64,000 bases of DNA from Gibbula magus (Eukaryota > Mollusca > Gastropoda > Trochida > Trochidae). The DNA lies in the NCBI GenBank assembly GCA_936450465.1, contig OW388296.1, positions 17,464,526 to 17,528,525 on the forward strand. The letters are read 5' to 3'. The stretch's first letter is position 1. Each line of letters begins with the position of its first letter. The translations under genes and the position numbers were made by a program. The notes under the pieces were generated by a model. The model had not been told where the DNA came from. It searched no databases and worked only from the letters and a program-made list of their open reading frames with translations. Of the stretch, positions 1-10,500 are shown one piece after another.

Positions 1-1241
1 TATTTTTCAAAACATATGTTCATATTTCTAACCATATATCTGAATTTCATGCACCCAGTTATTTCTGAAAACCGTTTTTGTTACTTTAGGAGTTAAACTA
101 TTAGGTGGGAGCCCGCCCTATTACCCGAGAAGGCCTAGTTATCAGTCAGGGACACGTCGGCTTTTCGTCCTTGATTTTCGAAGGCATGCCGTCTTAAACA
201 CTATAAGATAGCTTAACCATTCATTCAAGCATATAGAAAACACAGGATCAGACAAAGCTAAATATTTTGGAAACAATAAATGCCCCCTTCTCTCTGACGA
301 TCTGAACTACAAAAAGATAGGTAATCTATTTCAGACCATAGAAAATGACAAAAAACATTGAAAAGCAGAGTGAGGACTGGTAGTGATTTTATCGAAATAT
401 CTTAAAGGATAGATGGAATGCATTTTTCTCAAGAATGACAGATGATTACCTCTACGTATATTGTATATCGGAATCAATTGAGCATAAAATCGAGACAATA
501 TACACTTGCAATTGATAATTAAGACGATTTTAATTCACCCATTTTAACACTATCGCAATTTGTTCGGGGAAACCTTTTGAAAATGCTCACTGAGGCGTGA
601 CTGTGATAAGCGATAGACGGGGCGGCTAGATAGCTTCTCCGCCGATGTCTCGTTAATTAATTAATGATAATTATCACTGCCGCTAAATGAATTTATGAGG
701 TGTATTACATCGCCAAAAAGACATGTTTATGTAATAATTGTGTAATTGTCATCTGCGGAATTACCTAGTTGGATATCTAAACATTCGATATATGGGAAAT
801 TTAAGTTGGTTTATTGAAGATATCTTTGTGAAATTAACAATCAAAATGTTGCGAAATTACGTTGAATTGTGACTATCGCTGAAAATCAAATTCCTCCACA
901 TACGTCAGAGAAGTCACACCCCCGCAGACTTTCATTCTGGTCGCCGGGGCTAAATCAGGCGGTTTTTTAAAAAGCCGTATATAAGTAATTTATGGACCGA
1001 TTTCAGAAATTTAAAATCGAGCAATTGTCAAATTGACATCCCATTTTAATGAATCCGATTTCGACCATATGTCATTTCATCCATCCTTTAATATCTGTGC
1101 CAAGGATTCAACTCAAAGAGTGCATTCTCAAAGAAAAGATATTATAGCATACGGATATGCAAAAACATGTATATCATTTCTTTTATTAAGAGAATCATTT
1201 CTTTTATTAAATGGGGATATTTTGGCATTTGTTGTGATTTC
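1..1241. other. Intergenic, no gene seen
   Basis: AT-rich sequence without a convincing coding region. The only marks are one stray palindrome half-copy at 179-194, TTAATTAATTAA near 653 and a direct repeat of ATCATTTCTTTTATTA at about 1177 and 1195. Confidence 0.6.
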
Positions 1242-1529
1242 AGACGGCATGCCGTCTAATAAAAACATACTTTTGGAGGGCATACCATCTTTGAATAATT
1301 TGGACGGCATGTCGTCTTTATTGTCAGAAGGGAGACATCATTATTTGAAATTAAAATATAAAAGATGGCATGCCGTCTGAAAAATATTGAATTACAAAGA
1401 TAGCATGTCGTCTTTAACATATTGTAAACATATTGTCTTTTAAAGACGGCATGCCGTCTAATATATATTGCCTTATAAAGACGGCATGCCGTCTAATATC
1501 TTTTGTCTTAGAAAGACGGCATGCCGTCG
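1242..1529. repeat. Cluster 1 of a 16-bp palindrome (8 copies)
   Basis: AGACGGCATGCCGTCT is its own reverse complement. Perfect copies start at 1242, 1444 and 1479; one- to four-base variants start at 1275, 1302, 1363, 1398 and 1514. Spacings are 33, 27, 61, 35, 46, 35 and 35 bp, suggesting a degenerate tandem unit near 35 bp. A lone relative is at 179-194. The short open frames across 1033-1380 are not convincing genes. Confidence 0.85.
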
Positions 1530-1549
1530 AAAGAAAGGCCGATGACATT

Positions 1550-1870
1550 GCATGGTTTCCAGCGGTCGTCCATTCTTACGTCTTTTAGCTTTAAGTTTTT
1601 TAACTTCTTAGAAACACTGACTCTCGAAATCTGAAATATTGTGTTACGACTCTTTGGCCATTGGAATTATAAATTGTAGATTTGTTGATTCTGTGACCCC
1701 AAGCAAGGACCACAGGTAAAACAATCATCATAAGTCGTCTTCTTCGTCGACAGCCTGGCATACGGGGATTATAAGTTGTAGATCTGGTGTTGCCCCCCCC
1801 CCCCCCCCCCCCCCCCCAAATAAGTGTACAGTCGTCTTGGCAAATATGGCCGGTGATGGGTTATAAATTG
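1550..1870. mobile_element. Old remnant of the element A family
   Basis: TATAAATTGTAGATTTG and CTGTGACCCCAAG, with CACAGG shortly after, match the inner units of element A. A second diverged unit (ATAAGTTGTAGATCTGGTG) follows and runs into the poly-C tract. The ends are not recognisable. Confidence 0.5.
1793..1817. repeat. 25-base C homopolymer
   Basis: An uninterrupted C run inside the element remnant. Its length is prone to sequencing and slippage error. Confidence 0.9.
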
Positions 1871-2522
1871 TCGATTTGGAAAATGTAAGTTTTCAACCTC
1901 ATATATTTTTTTTATTTAAGGTCTGATCAGTTATAGAGCCAAGTTTGTTTGGACAGTATGTCAGCAATCAGCTACATTTTCGTTTTACAAGTTTTGATGA
2001 TATTTTAGTTTTGGTAATTGTAAACTATCTTAACATTGTTTATATGGTGTGGTGAACCAAGTTCTCCACAATCGAATATATAGAGATTTATATTCCGAGG
2101 AAAAGTAAGGGAAACATAATTTTACTGGCACGAGTGTTGTAAAACAACATGAATGACATCCCTGAGAGTGGGTTAATGTCTTTAATTATATATGTTAATC
2201 ATCTATACCACTGAAGGCCTTCATTACAAAAAATCATCAATGATCAATGGCGAATTTTATCCGTTTCTACACATATGGAAACATCTCTTACACTGTTGCT
2301 ATTGACTATCAAAACGCTAATGATGCAGGCTATTTTGAAACAACATAATTTAAACTCAGAAAGATCACTGTTGTTATGTAATAACGCGATTTCCACAGAC
2401 AAAAATGTTAATGTTTCGATGTAAAATTTAATGCTGTTACAATCTTCCTCATTTGACATCAATCTTTTGTATAAGATGGCAGATGAATTGGCACTTTCGC
2501 TCTGATCACATATACGTTCGGG
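1871..2522. other. Intergenic, no gene seen
   Basis: The minus-strand frame 2244-2603 is 119 codons but crosses the tRNA-like sequence and has no recognisable domain, so it is not called. Confidence 0.5.
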
Positions 2523-2606
2523 GAAATGTTGGATCGAACCGGCAATCTGATGGTTTCTGGGCGAGTGAACTAACACTGCAACCAGATGACATGAGAAGGA
2601 CATTTC
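2523..2606 (-). pseudogene. Decayed tRNA-like sequence (tRNA-derived SINE head or tRNA pseudogene)
   Basis: On the minus strand GAAATGT and ACATTTC bracket 84 nt as a 7-bp acceptor-like stem. An A-box-like GGTTGCAGTGTTAGTTC (about 2568-2584) and a B-box-like GGTTCGATCC (2531-2540) lie in the correct order. The B box is one base short and the T stem has two C-A mismatches, so it is not a working tRNA. Whether a SINE body follows (towards 2244) is unclear. Confidence 0.4.
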
Positions 2607-3995
2607 TAAGCAATTGAAAAGAGTATTATATTTTATTTCATCACAACGGTTAGTAGTTTTATTTTTGTAACTTTAAAGGAACTGTAGCACGCTGTTCTTA
2701 CTAAAATACAATTGCTCTCACGAAAAGAAACATAAGTGTTACCAATGGCGAAATAAGACCCCTGAAACAATAAAATAATCTTAAAACGAATGTTTCCCTT
2801 CGAGCGGTCATTTTAAGGCGTTCACACTAAACATTCGAAAGTAGTTCAAGCGTTCAGACTGATTTAGCTATTTCTGTAAAAGCCATTGATTATGTTAATA
2901 GACATTTCTAAAAACCAATCGTATTGACATATATAAATAATGTTTCGCAGATTTAGTTTTTCGACCAAAAATAAGCAGAGAATTCGCACTTAAATAATAA
3001 CGATGTTTTCAAGTCTACATATAGATCATGTGTATTATGTTCAAGCGCAAAACATTGTGGTTTACTCCCACAATGTAAACAAACAAATAAAAGAGACCAT
3101 TTATGATTACTCCACAAAATATAAAAATACAGTGTTTGGCGTTTATTTATTTATTTACCGTGCATTTCTTTCAATTATGTAGTTTCTTCAGATATTAAAA
3201 TAAATGTATTACCCAACAAGGTACGTTGCTTGAATTGTATAATCAATGAGAATATATACATACTATATCTGTCATAGTTTGCTGGTATAATCACAATAAA
3301 GTACCATTTAACAGGTAAAAAGTCAATAATTTGTATATTCACGGGGTATTTTGAAACATGATAATATAACAATTGTCACATTCAGTAATGTGTGAGAAGG
3401 GACGAAAACAGTTGAACAAAACGAGCTTCGTGAAATTGATAAGCAAACACGCCTAGGAAATCCTAATTAGTCTGTGGTACTTTTTTATGCAGAAAAGGAA
3501 AGTCTGTTAATATGACGTTAAATTATATTGACGCGTTTTAATCTAAGGCCTACTTGTCTTTAAAACCACATTTCATCGGATAGTGATATGAAAATTATTT
3601 ATCATATGTTTTGTAGTTGTCTCTAGCGATTGATGTCATAAGTATGTTTTCCAAAACATAATGTTGTATTTAAAACACTAAAATACTCTTAAACGCTCAG
3701 AGTGGATTTTAAATTATGGCATGATGGCATTGTCATCTTGCTGTCTAACCTCTCCAAATTGCATGAGACCAAGCAAACAGGTCTCACCATTATAAATCAA
3801 TACGGATAACCATTTTCTACTGATACGGCTTATTGGATCGGGTAATGAAATGTTTTACCCTCTAAACGTAATATATTGTATAAACTTTAATCGATAAATA
3901 AACGACACGATTGAGAAATGTTTTTATTTGGAAAACAATTGTGCTGCATTGACTTAAAACGGAATTGCAAAATGTTTACAATATATTGTATTTTT
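2607..3995. other. Intergenic, no gene seen
   Basis: AT-rich, many stops in all frames, no repeat recognised apart from the hairpin at 3764-3786. Confidence 0.6.
3764..3786. other. Short hairpin
   Basis: TGAGACC and GGTCTCA form a perfect 7-bp stem around a 9-base loop. No associated terminator or gene. Confidence 0.4.
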
Positions 3996-4041
3996 AGCTC
4001 ATCTGGCCTGAAAGGCCCGATGGGCTTATGGCATGGGATGG

Positions 4042-4073
4042 CGTCCGTCCATCCGTCCGTCCGTCCGTCCGTA
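4042..4073. repeat. (CCGT)n microsatellite in element A
   Basis: About seven GTCC/CCGT steps with one CCAT interruption. The same kind of run sits at the matching place in element C (about 14680-14703) and, reduced, in element B. Confidence 0.85.
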
Positions 4074-4091
4074 AACTTTTCGCTTTTTCGA

Positions 4092-4671
4092 CTTCTTCTC
4101 CAGAACCAATGACTCCAGAGAGCTGAAATTTAATGTACAGACTCCTTGGCTGAAGGGGATACTAAATTGTAAATTTGGTGACCCTGTGACCCCAAATGTG
4201 GGTCACAGGGGTCATAACCTTAAAAGCTATTTTCATCTTCTTCTCATGAACCAATGACTCCAGAGAGCTGAAATTTTATGCACAGACTCCTTGGCTGAAA
4301 GGGATTCTAAATTGTAGATTTGGTGACCCTGTGACCCCAAGTGTGGCTCACAGGGGTCATTACCTAAAAAAAACTATTTTCATCTTCTTCTCCAGTCCCA
4401 ATGAACGTAGAGAGCTGAAATTTAATGTACATACTCCTTGACTGAAGGGGATTCTAAATTGTAAATTTGGTGACAGTGAGACCCCAAATATTTGGTCACA
4501 GAGGCAATGACCTAAAATGCTATTTTCATCTTCATCTCCAGTCCCAATGGCTCTAGCGAGCTGAAATCTTATGTACAGACTCCTTGGCTGTAAGGGATTC
4601 TAAATTGTAAATTTGGTGAGTCTGTGACCCCAAATATGGGTCACAGGGATCATAACCTAAAAGCCTATTTC
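4092..4671. repeat. Four tandem units of about 146 bp inside element A
   Basis: Units start at the CTTCTTCTCC-type sequence at 4092, 4237, 4384 and 4529 (periods 145, 147, 145). Each contains an ACTCCTTGGCTGAAGGG-like part and a hairpin of the form CTGTGACCC ... GGGTCACAG (4191-4215 in the first). Confidence 0.8.
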
Positions 4672-5672
4672 AGTTTACAGCATCTTTCTGAGATTATATG
4701 TGCACTTCAATCAGTAAGTAGGTAAGGGAGGTAATTTTAAAGAAAACAGCTGAGTTAAAGGCATTTCATCTTTCTGATGTGAGAGTTATAACATGTGCTT
4801 TGAGAATATAATATGTCTGATGAAAAAGAGATATTTAGAATTAAAAACTTAGAATTGGAGGTCTAACAAAAATTATAAGTCATATTTTATCTTTGTCTCA
4901 CATTTCACATATGAGTAATTATTTGTATTTTGCAAGTGAATTTGCTGATAAAGGTACACAAGTCTAAAAGTATTCTAAAGACTTAATACAGAATCTTTTA
5001 TTAAATCTAATATAATGTTCTTTGTAATTTAAGAGTAAATAATGGAGTTTTTTAATATCTCATGATATTGTGTAATTATTTGGAGAATTAATTAATTAAT
5101 TAATGAGAATTTCCAGTACGAGTCAATTTGGTATACCTTATTTATATCATATTTTATACTTTATAACTGATTTAGTTTTCTATTAACTTTGCAGTTAATT
5201 TTATTCAATAGGAACAAGAAATGAGATAGATGTTTACATCATGGACATGTTTAATGTGAATCTATTTGAAATGAGAACTATTGAATACCCTTTGAAGGAA
5301 TAACTTGAAGAGGAATTAAATTTTTTCATTTTACATGAGATATGTGAACTGAATATGACTAGTGATGACTGGTGATAACATAGTACTATAAAAGAAGTAG
5401 CTATATGAGATTGTGACATCACACCTATTTTCATCATCTTCTCCAGTACAGAAAAATAATTAATTGTAGGAAAAACTGCATCTAACATATACATTTTACT
5501 GGCTGTGAGTCCAGTGTCTGCATGTTATGTAATTGCATTGTGTTGACCTCTTCCTGGCAGAAGGATGAAAACTGATAGTTACACAGAGGTTTCAGGTTAC
5601 TTCAAACTACTGTGCAGCACTGTGTTATCATAGACTGTGCGTGAGACTGCTTTAGTCTTCCACTGACTCTAA

Positions 5673-5808
5673 AAAAGAATTTATTCATAGAATATCACCA
5701 TTTTATCAAATATTGAAAAGGAGCCTATAAGAAATGGTGAAAAAGAATTTACTAAAAAAAATTCACCAATTTATTAAGTATTGAAATGGAGCCTATGAGA
5801 AATGGGAT
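5673..5808. repeat. 68-bp tandem duplication in element A
   Basis: AGAATTTA, TATTGAAAAGGAGCCTAT and AGAAATGG recur 68 bp later with about 80% identity (5676 against 5744, 5711 against 5779). Confidence 0.7.
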
Positions 5809-6362
5809 TTTCAAAAACTGAGGCTCCTATTCATTATGTACGGTAATAAATGTTGGTATTGCCATAATGCAATTAAGAATTAAAACAATATAATGCAAAG
5901 GTGTATGATATTCATAACGAATGTTGATTTATGTGTAACCAATTTTGATAATAATTAGCAGGGGTCATGACCTAAAAAGGTTTTTTTCATTTTCTTCTAC
6001 AGCCCCAGGCCATTATTGCAATAGCTTACAGTGGTGAATTGTATGCAAAGAATTGTACCCGGTATATTCATTATTATATAATGTGTGTACGATCTTAAAA
6101 AATAGTATGATCTCTCCACCACATTATTATATGTTTGATACCAGCAATTTATTTCCAAGCTTTGTGTTGCTCTTTCAACACATATATATATAGCAGATTG
6201 GCAAAGTTATGGTAACAAAATATTTTTAAACTGCTTTAATCGTTTCACTACCTAGATTCTTATTACTACATTCCATTATCTGACCATTGCTGTAAAGTCC
6301 ACTCCATAACATACCCCACTTATTATCTCCTGATGAGCTACAGAGGCCATGGCTCTATTTTT

Positions 6363-6641
6363 AATTTATTTAAGCTGACGATATTGACATTGACAGTACC
6401 AACTTGTACATTTCCACGTGTTCAACGTGCATCACGATTAGTTCATGCTTTGTGTGAGCTGTCTAATATACACACATTTTTCTAACAAGGACACGGTTTC
6501 TTTTACCCTATTATGTTAAACAAACGAAAACTGAAATTAAAACTAAAATTTTGTCAATTCTGTTTGTGGTTTGATGTAGTGTTGAGCTATGGTTCAAGTC
6601 AGATGAACCATCGAGCACGTGAAACATGAACATCTCGGCCT
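6363..6641. other. Gap between element A and the palindrome element
   Basis: Nothing recognised. GCACGTGAAAC near 6616 and CACGTG near 6647 are E-box-like words of no proven meaning. Confidence 0.5.
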
Positions 6642-6997
6642 TATGATTCACGTGCGCGAGGGTTCTAACTGGCACACCTCGATCTCAGTCGGTAGAAACC
6701 ACGCAAGCTCAAGACAGTCACGCTGCTATATTTTAAAATATGAGACAGCATGCCGTCTTGTGAAATATGAAGCTGTCATGCCGTCTTAATTTTAGCAATT
6801 TGACACAATGAACTCTCCCTGGATCATTAAGACGGGATACCGTCGAATACGTTTTATAGACGGTATGCCATCGTCATAAGACAATAATTTCATGATAATG
6901 TTTAGGCGGCATACCGTCTCTTTGTAACGAGACGGAAAGCCGTGATGTCCCTGACTGGAGATCGAGGTGCGCCAGTTAGAACTATTATGAATCATAT
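6642..6997. mobile_element. Inverted-repeat element carrying palindrome cluster 2
   Basis: The arm 6662-6690 (GTTCTAACTGG ... ATCTCAGTC) is matched in reverse complement by 6953-6982 with one mismatch and one extra base. Pairing resumes further out after an indel (ATGATTCA at 6643-6650 against TGAATCAT near 6988-6995). Between the arms lie six variants of the same 16-bp palindrome, starting at 6743, 6771, 6830, 6858, 6904 and 6930. CTCAGTCGGTAGA inside the left arm looks like a tRNA A box. No coding capacity and no clear target duplication. A foldback or MITE-like element is likely. Confidence 0.6.
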
Positions 6998-7470
6998 CGA
7001 CATATTTTCCTAGGGCCGCGTTTGCCGGGAGACAATAAAGTATAGATAATACCGCATCTTGTTTATAACGTACGTAATAACACTTTCTTTCATAAATATG
7101 CATTGCGCATTATGCAGTTTCGAAACTCTTATAAAGAAAACAAAACCTGTTTGCTGAAACTGTCGTATTCATTATTCAATGGCCCCAGGATTGCGTTATA
7201 CCTATCTTTCAAGGATATACAGGATTCATTAATATTCAGCAGTTATTTCCCTTAGACGATACATACTTCAGTGTATTATGATATAGTTAATGCGTGAAGT
7301 TATTCGGGTTCATGACAACGTAAACAAGCAGCGAGATGTGTAAAAATGTCGGACCCGTCCGAAAAATAAATACAGATAATTGGTCAAGACTGATTGTGAT
7401 ATAGTTAGTCCAGTTCTAGATTGGCACAGCTACAGAAGGATTCACTCAACAAACTTCCTCAACCGAGGAC
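6998..7470 (+). promoter_or_regulatory. Presumed promoter and 5' leader region of the discoidin/beta-helix gene
   Basis: This stretch holds no other gene. An AATAAATA run at 7365-7372 is the only TATA-like sequence near the start codon, and a CCAGTTC at 7411-7417 could be an initiator. Their spacing is longer than the usual 25-30 bp, so neither is convincing. The palindrome cluster at 6743-6945 ends about 525 bp upstream of the ATG. Confidence 0.2.
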
Positions 7471-7525
7471 ATGTCCCAGTACAGTTGTTTAGTACTGACG
7501 GTGTTCGGAGCTCTTACACTAACAG
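7471..7525 (+). CDS. Exon 1: start codon and signal peptide
   Basis: The ATG has a purine at -3 (GACATGT). It opens MSQYSCLVLTVFGALTLT, a short, strongly hydrophobic secretion signal. The exon stops after ACA-G at a GTAGGA donor, leaving phase 1, which matches exon 2 exactly (G+GT gives Gly). Residues G-I-A-G-Q-Q that follow in exon 2 fit a signal peptidase site. Non-coding 5' exons upstream cannot be excluded. Confidence 0.72.
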
Positions 7526-10500
7526 GTAGGACAGTAAATTTATACGAAAACTTTTTAAAGTGTGAGGGATCGTGAGTCTGCGTAAAAAAGCCTTGCCCGT
7601 GTCTACCACGTAAAGTACTCTCTTGTTAACCACGCTGGAAGTTACACAAAATATAGGCCACGCAAAATTCGCTTGTAAGCCGTGACTGTAATCAGTGCAT
7701 GAAAAGAGGCATGTGCGACAACCCGTAACCTCGTTACTTAAAGGCGCTGTAGCACATTTTAAGCTCATCAGGCCTGTAAAGGCCAGATTGGCTTATGGCA
7801 TGGGCCGTCGTCCGTCGCCCGTAAACTTTTCACTCTTTCGACTTCTCCTCCAGAACCGCTACACCCCAAAGCTGTAATTTGATGGGTGGGTACCCATCAC
7901 CTAGGGGGTCAAAGTTTGTTCATAACGAATTCCAACGCCCACAAATATGGCCGCCAGAGACGTTAAAAGTAAAACCTTTAAACGACTTCTTCTCCGAAAG
8001 CGCTTGATATAGGAATGTGAAATTTTGTCATTAACATCTTTGTAGGATGGAGATGGGATTCTAAAATGTACTATGTACCATGAGTTTCATCACATTGCCT
8101 GTTCTCTCGCTAAGCCTTATACAGTTAGATCAGTGCTGCCACTGTTTAGTGCAAGGCAGAGGCTATTACATAATTTGGCTGTAAAAACACAGCTGGTATC
8201 AGCATAGTGCATAATCTCCTGTGTGTTGACCTTGCTGAGTGCTCTCTCTCAATTTCAAGACTAAGATTTGTCAGGGCTAGGATTGTGCATTATATTGAGA
8301 CAATATATTTCTGTCTTCATCATCAAACTATATAAACCCTGATGAACTACAGAGCCCATGACTCTATTTTTGGCAATTTCACTTGGGCTGGTTGGAGGAT
8401 CAGGTTTCACTCACTGTTCTCTACAATAGTCAGGAGCAGTGGAGAGAGAAGTGTAACGTTATATAATAGGGGATCAGGTTTCTGATATGATAGGCCAAGC
8501 CAGGGATGCAGATTCAAATTTTTGCCAGTCGGACATTTCATCTTTGACCAAAAAAGACGAACCCGGAAGTAAATTTGTTTTATGAATAAAATATGAGAAA
8601 GTATTACTATTTGTTGGTTCTTCATTCATTGCATACTATTAAACATAACACGAAAGCAATTAACGATAAATATTAATTTATCATTAACATGCATATATTG
8701 TTCATAATTTAAAATCAATGTGTACCAACTACGATTTACTGACATTGCTAGTTTGAGCGAGTTTACACAAGCGAGTTTACAAGCGAATTTGCGTAAAGAT
8801 AGACGAGAAAATTCAAATAATTTAATTGCACATAGTTCATCAAAAGTTCAAATCATGGACCAAATGATATGTACCTTCTAAATAATCATTTTAAATTCAA
8901 AGGAACTCGTTTTCAATAGCGATATAATTTACGTAAACTCACAACTCGACAGAGCACGTGGTCCAACTATTTTCCATACGACTATTTCCTATTCAAGATG
9001 TAGTTACGAATTTGAACTTATTCTAATAAGATTACTTATATATTTTATTTGGAGACATATTTCGCAATTGTAAATGAATAATTATAAAATAAAAAGAACT
9101 AATGTAAACGCAAGAGAAATTGGAGTTTTTAAATTAACATACCATCATGTAAATGCGATCGCGTGTTCGTAGCGTCATACAAACGGTGTTTGACTACATA
9201 ACGTCTCGTGAAATAATATTGCTAATTATTCGTTTTTGATAGGTTTATTTATTTTGAATTTGTATAATAGCTTTACCATACATCGATATTGATCTATCAT
9301 ATTTTGTTACAATATGTTACCTATGTTTTATGACTGAGATATTATTAAATTTATCGAGATTCAAAGTAGCAAAATCTTAATCTGTAACAAATTCATGAAT
9401 CACCGGTACTGCATTACTAGCTGATTTTAATCCTTGCGGTATTTTCCTCGCTTTGTTGTGTCAAGACAGTGAATCGCTGCACCAGAAATGCACAGTGGGC
9501 CTTGATTTCTTAACACAGATTTTTTAAGGAAATACTGCAAGGCCTAAATCAGCCAGTAATGGAGACTGGCAAGAGTTATTCCTTGCGTTGGGAAGTTGTT
9601 TCAATTGTAACACAGACATGTTTTTAATTTTAAAATTGACATCGCAAGTTGTGTCATCAATCTTCAGTATTAAAATAATAAACGAATTTCTCCAATGAAT
9701 TGCTTTTACCCAAAGGATACGTGAGATATGTTCCCTCTTTTTTATTTATTAAATAACAGATTGAGACAGTGCTATTTGAAACAATATATGGCAACATAAA
9801 ACTTGAAAAAAATTGAAAAATTGAATTTTGTTTATTAACTCAATAAAACTGTGAACTGCAGGTATAGCTGGACAGCAGTGTGAGAGTCCACTAGGGTTTG
9901 AAGACGGCAGTATTAGCGATGGTCAACTAACTGCCTCTTCATCGACGTCTTCCTACACGGCCAGCCAGGCTCGTCTCCACGTGGGCGGTAAGTAACTTCT
10001 CTACATATCTCGTATAGGTCGGTAATGAACTTATACGAATAACAAGTTTATCTTCAGTCTCATGTTTTAAAACACATAAACTATGAGGAATTAATAATTA
10101 ATAATATTTGTATATATGTAGCAATGCATATCAACCAGGGCTCATGGGACTATGGTTATCCTCGCCGATTGTAACAAATTGAGTTAAGCCAACCTTGGCA
10201 ACAACAAAAGAAAAAGAAAAAAAGAAGTGTGGGCATGTGGGCGCTATTTCACTACATGTTGAGCAAATACTTTAGACATATTCTTTAAGTATCGAACTGC
10301 ACGAGTAGTTTACTCTTTTGCAATCCATAACCAGTATATATGGATGATATGCACGCGCGATTTGTATCACTTTGAATCAATATGTGTATATCGCCGAATT
10401 CGATGAACCTCCTCATTTCGACCGGTGTATTAGTCTCTTCAAGTATGAAGATTAATCCAATAAAAACCGTATACGATTAATAATGGGCATTTATAAAGCG

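Larger units (their letters stand above)
3996..6362. mobile_element. Dispersed molluscan element A (2.4 kb, non-coding)
   Basis: It opens with AGCTCATCTGGCCTGAAAGG and a GGGCTTATGGCATGGG segment, then a (CCGT)n run and four tandem units. It closes with TGATGAGCTACAGAGGCC and ATGGCTCTATTTT (6331-6362). AGCTCATC at the left and GATGAGCT at the right form inverted ends. Element B in intron 1 has the same two ends. The family resembles short repeats I know to be abundant in bivalve genomes. The middle (4700-5960) is AT-rich and may include other insertions; partial internal-unit remnants lie at 5425-5450 and 5962-6030. Confidence 0.6.

Noticed and set aside
1033..1380. 115-codon plus-strand frame
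   Set aside because: It runs through the palindrome cluster, its composition is that of repeat DNA and no domain is recognisable.
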